Part shown: in pieces, positions 61,279-64,000 of the stretch | Numbering within the stretch: the stretch's first letter is position 1 | Layout: every line of letters begins with the position of its first letter | Origin: KBS-83 sp051025295 | Lineage (GTDB): Bacteria > Acidobacteriota > Terriglobia > Terriglobales > Acidobacteriaceae | Direction: 5' to 3' (one strand) | Length of the DNA: 64,000 nucleotides | Assembly (NCBI GenBank): GCA_051025295.1 | Contig: JBMGJV010000013.1 | Made by a program: the position numbers and the translations under genes | Notes under the pieces: model-generated | What the model was told of the DNA's origin: nothing | Database searches by the model: none | What the model saw: only the letters and a program-made list of their open reading frames with translations

Positions 61279-63477
61279 TCACTTCTTTGCGACGATCTCG
61301 ACCGAGCCCGTCCGGCGCAGGATGTTCACACCCACGGAGTCAGCGTAGCGCTCAAATCGTAGGTCCAATCGCGAAGAACCGATCATCAGATTCTTGATTT
61401 CGACCCACTGCAGGCTTTCGGGGAGCGCCGCGTAAGTGCTGGTCACTCGCGAGTTCTTGGCATCCACGTCAAGGCCGAGGCAAGCCTGCAATGCCATGAA
61501 TACCGAGCCGGCGGCCCACGCCTGGGGTGAGCACGCCACCGGGTAGAGCGTGGGGCCCTTGCCTGGCCGCCGATCAAATCCGCAGATCAGCTCCGGCAGG
61601 CGATGCAAATCGACAAACAGCGAGAGATCCAAAAGTCCGCTGAGAATTTCTACGGCGACACGCTTTTCGCGGGTGTCTCTCGTGCCGAGCGCCATCAACG
61701 CGTTATCGTGCGGCCACACCGATCCATTGTGATAGGACATCGGATTGTAACGGCGCTCATCCGTCGCAATGGTGCGCAGTCCCCAGCCGGTAGAGAACTG
61801 CGGCGAAACAAGCGACTCCAATGTGCGCGTAGTCTGTGCAGAGGAGGCAATACCGGAAAACAGGCACTGCCCGGCATTTGAGCTGCGCACACGGCATTGG
61901 CGTTTTTCGCCATCCAGCGCCAGCGCAAACATGCCCAGTTCATCGCACCAGAACGCCTCAGAGAACTTCTTGCGCAGCTCTCGCGCCTGTTTATCCAGCT
62001 GGGTCGACAGATCGGAATGTCCCAGGTCCTTAGCCACCTGTGCGATGCCACGCTTGGCGGAAAAAACATATCCCTGCACCTCGCAGAGCGCGATGGGACC
62101 GGTCGCGAGCGTGCCGTCGTGATGAAAAACGGAATCCTGCGAATCCTTCCAACCCTGCTGCAGCAGGCCGGAGTCGGTCTTTCGCGCATACTCCACGAAT
62201 CCGTCACCGTCGCTGTCACCACAGCGGTCGATCCAATCGAGCGCCGCAAGGATGTTTGGCCAGATGCTGCGCAAGAACTCACTGTCTGCGGTGCGATGGT
62301 AGTAGGCTGCGGCGAGCATCACGAACAGCGGCGTGGAATCGACGCTGCCGTAGTACATCCCGAACGGCACCTCGCGCAGTCGAGCCATCTCGCCCTTGCG
62401 CATCTCATGCAGGATCTTGCCCGGTTCCGCATCACGCTCCGGATCGAAGCTGGTAGCCTGCGTTGCCGCGAGGTACGACAGAACACCCTTCGCGACATCG
62501 GGTGACATCCACAGCAGCTCGAGTGCGGTGATAATGCCGTCCCGACCGAAGACGGTGCTGAACCAGGGCACACCGGCATAGGGGTACGGGCCATGCTCTG
62601 TATGCGCGATCAGCATGTTCAGATCTGCACGTGACCGATTCAGCCAGTCATTGAACTGCTCGTTGGACGTGTAGATGTCCACGGCTGCAACAGAGGCATC
62701 CTGCAATTCCTTCTGAACACGCAGCAACGCCTCATCGAACCCGACCGTGGGTACCGCCGAAGCATCACGCTGGCAGATCACCTCCATCGAGAACTCGGTT
62801 TCCTGTTGAGGTTCCAGCTTGATATCAACACGGATGGACCCGCGCTCCGACGTGCTCGGCACCCCGACGCAGCGAATGTGTGTACGACGAATGACGCCGT
62901 CCAGTCCCTGATACGAAAGCACAATTCCGCCGGGCTCGATCTCCTCCGGGAGTATCTTCCCGCGATGCTCGCGCTTCTGTCCGCGAACCTCGAAGATGTC
63001 CGCGAAATCGGCCTCAAGATGGAAGGTGAGGTCCACATCGACAGCGACGTCTCCAAAGTTGTGCACCTTGATGCGATCGAAACAAGTGCCCTCGGCCAGG
63101 AACTGCGCCCGGTAGAGATGCACCGTGCCGCGCATCAACTCCTCACCCGAGGGCAGCGTGAGGTTTGGATTGGTAAGGTCCACGCCAAGCATCACGTTGT
63201 CTTCGCGCGTTCCGGAGCTCAGCAGCAGAGGCTTGTGTCCACAGATCCGCATCTCGAATCGGGAGAGGTGCCGAGTCTCATTGTGGAAGAGGCCCTGCTC
63301 TCCCGATCCAATCGGGAGAATTTCTCCATACCGATCAAACACAGCAAATGTGTCGTTGTGCAACAGGACCAGCGTGCGGCCGGCGGCAAGCGACGAATCC
63401 GCACGAATATAAAACTGGCTGCCAACTTCGATGACGTCCTTAAGGTGGTCGTCCTTCACCTGATGGGGGGATGCCAA
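61279..63477 (-). CDS. Amylo-alpha-1,6-glucosidase / glycogen-debranching-type enzyme, 732 aa
   Basis: The N-terminal beta domain (about residues 35-230; 'GRTLVLLHNDTFAVFDRYGEILP', 'GLFHNETRHLSRFEMRI') is of the GDE_N_bis type. The C-terminal (alpha/alpha)6 barrel (about 280-700) carries 'GVPWFSTVFGRDGIITALELLWMSPD', 'GWKDSQDSVFHHDGTL', 'SYHNGSVWPHDNALMALG' and 'CSPQAWAAGSVFMALQ', typical of bacterial debranching/GH63-like enzymes. It is cytoplasmic, with no signal. It follows the GT4 gene by 14 bases on the same strand, suggesting joint function in alpha-glucan or trehalose-like metabolism. Confidence 0.9.
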   Translation of the reverse strand: MASPHQVKDDHLKDVIEVGSQFYIRADSSLAAGRTLVLLHNDTFAVFDRYGEILPIGSGEQGLFHNETRHLSRFEMRICGHKPLLLSSGTREDNVMLGVDLTNPNLTLPSGEELMRGTVHLYRAQFLAEGTCFDRIKVHNFGDVAVDVDLTFHLEADFADIFEVRGQKREHRGKILPEEIEPGGIVLSYQGLDGVIRRTHIRCVGVPSTSERGSIRVDIKLEPQQETEFSMEVICQRDASAVPTVGFDEALLRVQKELQDASVAAVDIYTSNEQFNDWLNRSRADLNMLIAHTEHGPYPYAGVPWFSTVFGRDGIITALELLWMSPDVAKGVLSYLAATQATSFDPERDAEPGKILHEMRKGEMARLREVPFGMYYGSVDSTPLFVMLAAAYYHRTADSEFLRSIWPNILAALDWIDRCGDSDGDGFVEYARKTDSGLLQQGWKDSQDSVFHHDGTLATGPIALCEVQGYVFSAKRGIAQVAKDLGHSDLSTQLDKQARELRKKFSEAFWCDELGMFALALDGEKRQCRVRSSNAGQCLFSGIASSAQTTRTLESLVSPQFSTGWGLRTIATDERRYNPMSYHNGSVWPHDNALMALGTRDTREKRVAVEILSGLLDLSLFVDLHRLPELICGFDRRPGKGPTLYPVACSPQAWAAGSVFMALQACLGLDVDAKNSRVTSTYAALPESLQWVEIKNLMIGSSRLDLRFERYADSVGVNILRRTGSVEIVAKK

Positions 63478-63491
63478 TAGTCTCTCCGCGG

Positions 63492-64000
63492 TTAGGTGGT
63501 CGATGAGAGGGATTCGCCGGAAGCGAAGCTCGGCTTGCGGTCAAGGATAGTCGAGAAGAGCTTCAGGTAATCGGCGGCCATCCGGCGAGCGCTGAAGCGC
63601 TCTTCGAATACACGCCGGATGAGACGCCGGTCGAGTGTGGAAATGCACATGGCGGCGTCGGCGGCTCCGTCCATACTGTCAATGATGAAGCCGGTGACCC
63701 CGTGATCGATGACCTCAGGAACAGAGCCGCTGTTATAGGCAATCACTGGAGTGCCACACGCCATGGCCTCCGTCATCACCAGGCCGAAAGGCTCTTCCCA
63801 GTCAATCAGCATCAGCAGAGCGCGAGCGTTCCCCAGGAACTCCGACTTCTCCCGTTCGCTGATCTCGCCGACGAACTCGATCAGGGGATCATCCATGAGG
63901 TGCTTGATCTCCGATTCATAGTACTCGCGGTCTGCACCATCAATCTTCGCCGCGATCTTCAAGGGAGTTCCCATACGCTTTGCGAGTTCGATCGCGCGAT
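63492..64000 (-). CDS. C-terminal part of a GT4 glycosyltransferase (5' end outside the window)
   Basis: The frame continues through the right edge of the window; the ATG at 63974 is internal, since '...RAIELAKR' precedes it in frame and 'MGTPLKIAAKID' continues the usual GT4 strand. The donor-binding motif 'EPFGLVMTEAMACGTPVIAYNSGSVPEVI' (E-x7-E) is intact, with 'RVFEERFSARRMAADYL' at the end. It is a retaining glycosyltransferase of GT-B fold; the substrate is unknown. It is operonic with the debranching enzyme (14-base gap). Confidence 0.85.
   Translation of the reverse strand, partial: RAIELAKRMGTPLKIAAKIDGADREYYESEIKHLMDDPLIEFVGEISEREKSEFLGNARALLMLIDWEEPFGLVMTEAMACGTPVIAYNSGSVPEVIDHGVTGFIIDSMDGAADAAMCISTLDRRLIRRVFEERFSARRMAADYLKLFSTILDRKPSFASGESLSSTT

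Noticed and set aside
1..64000. CRISPR arrays, insertion sequences, prophage genes, rRNA operons
   Set aside because: No regularly spaced short repeats, transposase or phage-type proteins, or rRNA sequences were recognised anywhere in the window.

Overview
The window looks like a GC-rich chromosomal segment from an Acidobacteriota species of the Terriglobia/Acidobacteriaceae type. The basis is an Oar-like TonB receptor with an N-terminal carboxypeptidase-regulatory domain, an alternative complex III (Act) operon running directly into caa3 oxidase genes, many exported Ig-like and TPR proteins, and the overall codon style. This is inference; no rRNA or other phylogenetic marker is present.

Layout. 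(1) 1-2.7 kb: a truncated gene possibly of the nucleotidyltransferase type, a TPR lipoprotein-like/exported protein and a DUF5666-like exported protein. (2) 2.8-25.2 kb: a cell-surface polysaccharide/exoprotein region. It is flanked by two paralogous Ig-domain phosphoesterases (2838-6059 minus, 22780-25206 plus). Between them lie a GT4 glycosyltransferase, a 1410-aa BcsC-like TPR/outer-membrane protein, a tightly coupled four-gene membrane/exported operon, a GtrB-like GT2, a GH99/GH71-like lipoprotein, a Wzx-type flippase fused to a soluble domain with a DGNHR motif, a STAS protein, an exported protein and a thymidylate-kinase-like P-loop protein. (3) 25.4-38.0 kb, all minus: a small zinc-ribbon protein, then (in transcription order) actA-B-C-D-E-F, a 1-TM protein, SCO1, ctaC, ctaD, ctaE and subunit IV. 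Together these form a menaquinol:cytochrome c oxidoreductase plus an A2-type caa3 oxidase. (4) 38.2-47.0 kb: a selenocysteine module. selA-selB-fdhA(UGA)-fdhB-fdhC are on the minus strand, and tRNA-Sec (selC) is divergent on the plus strand. fdhA is read through an in-frame UGA at 42714-42716, followed by a SECIS-like hairpin with the GGUCU apical loop known from E. coli fdhF. (5) 47.2-61.3 kb: a peptide/D-amino-acid scavenging block. It encodes a TonB receptor, an N-succinylamino-acid racemase/OSBS enolase with a GNAT partner, an S9 oligopeptidase, an RpiR/SIS regulator, a CPBP protease, a class-C beta-lactamase-like serine hydrolase and a CocE/NonD (S15-like) hydrolase. (6) 61.3-64 kb: a glycogen-debranching-type enzyme and a truncated GT4.

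The most interesting observation is in region 5. Five copies of an inverted repeat, GCAAC-N4-GTTGC (two perfect, three degenerate), lie only in the promoter regions of genes in this block (47248, 52641, 52817, 56957, 57172). Several sit just downstream of TTGACA-N17 promoters. This predicts a single local regulon, most simply controlled by the RpiR protein encoded at 55153-56025, that couples outer-membrane uptake, peptide hydrolysis and D-to-L amino acid conversion.
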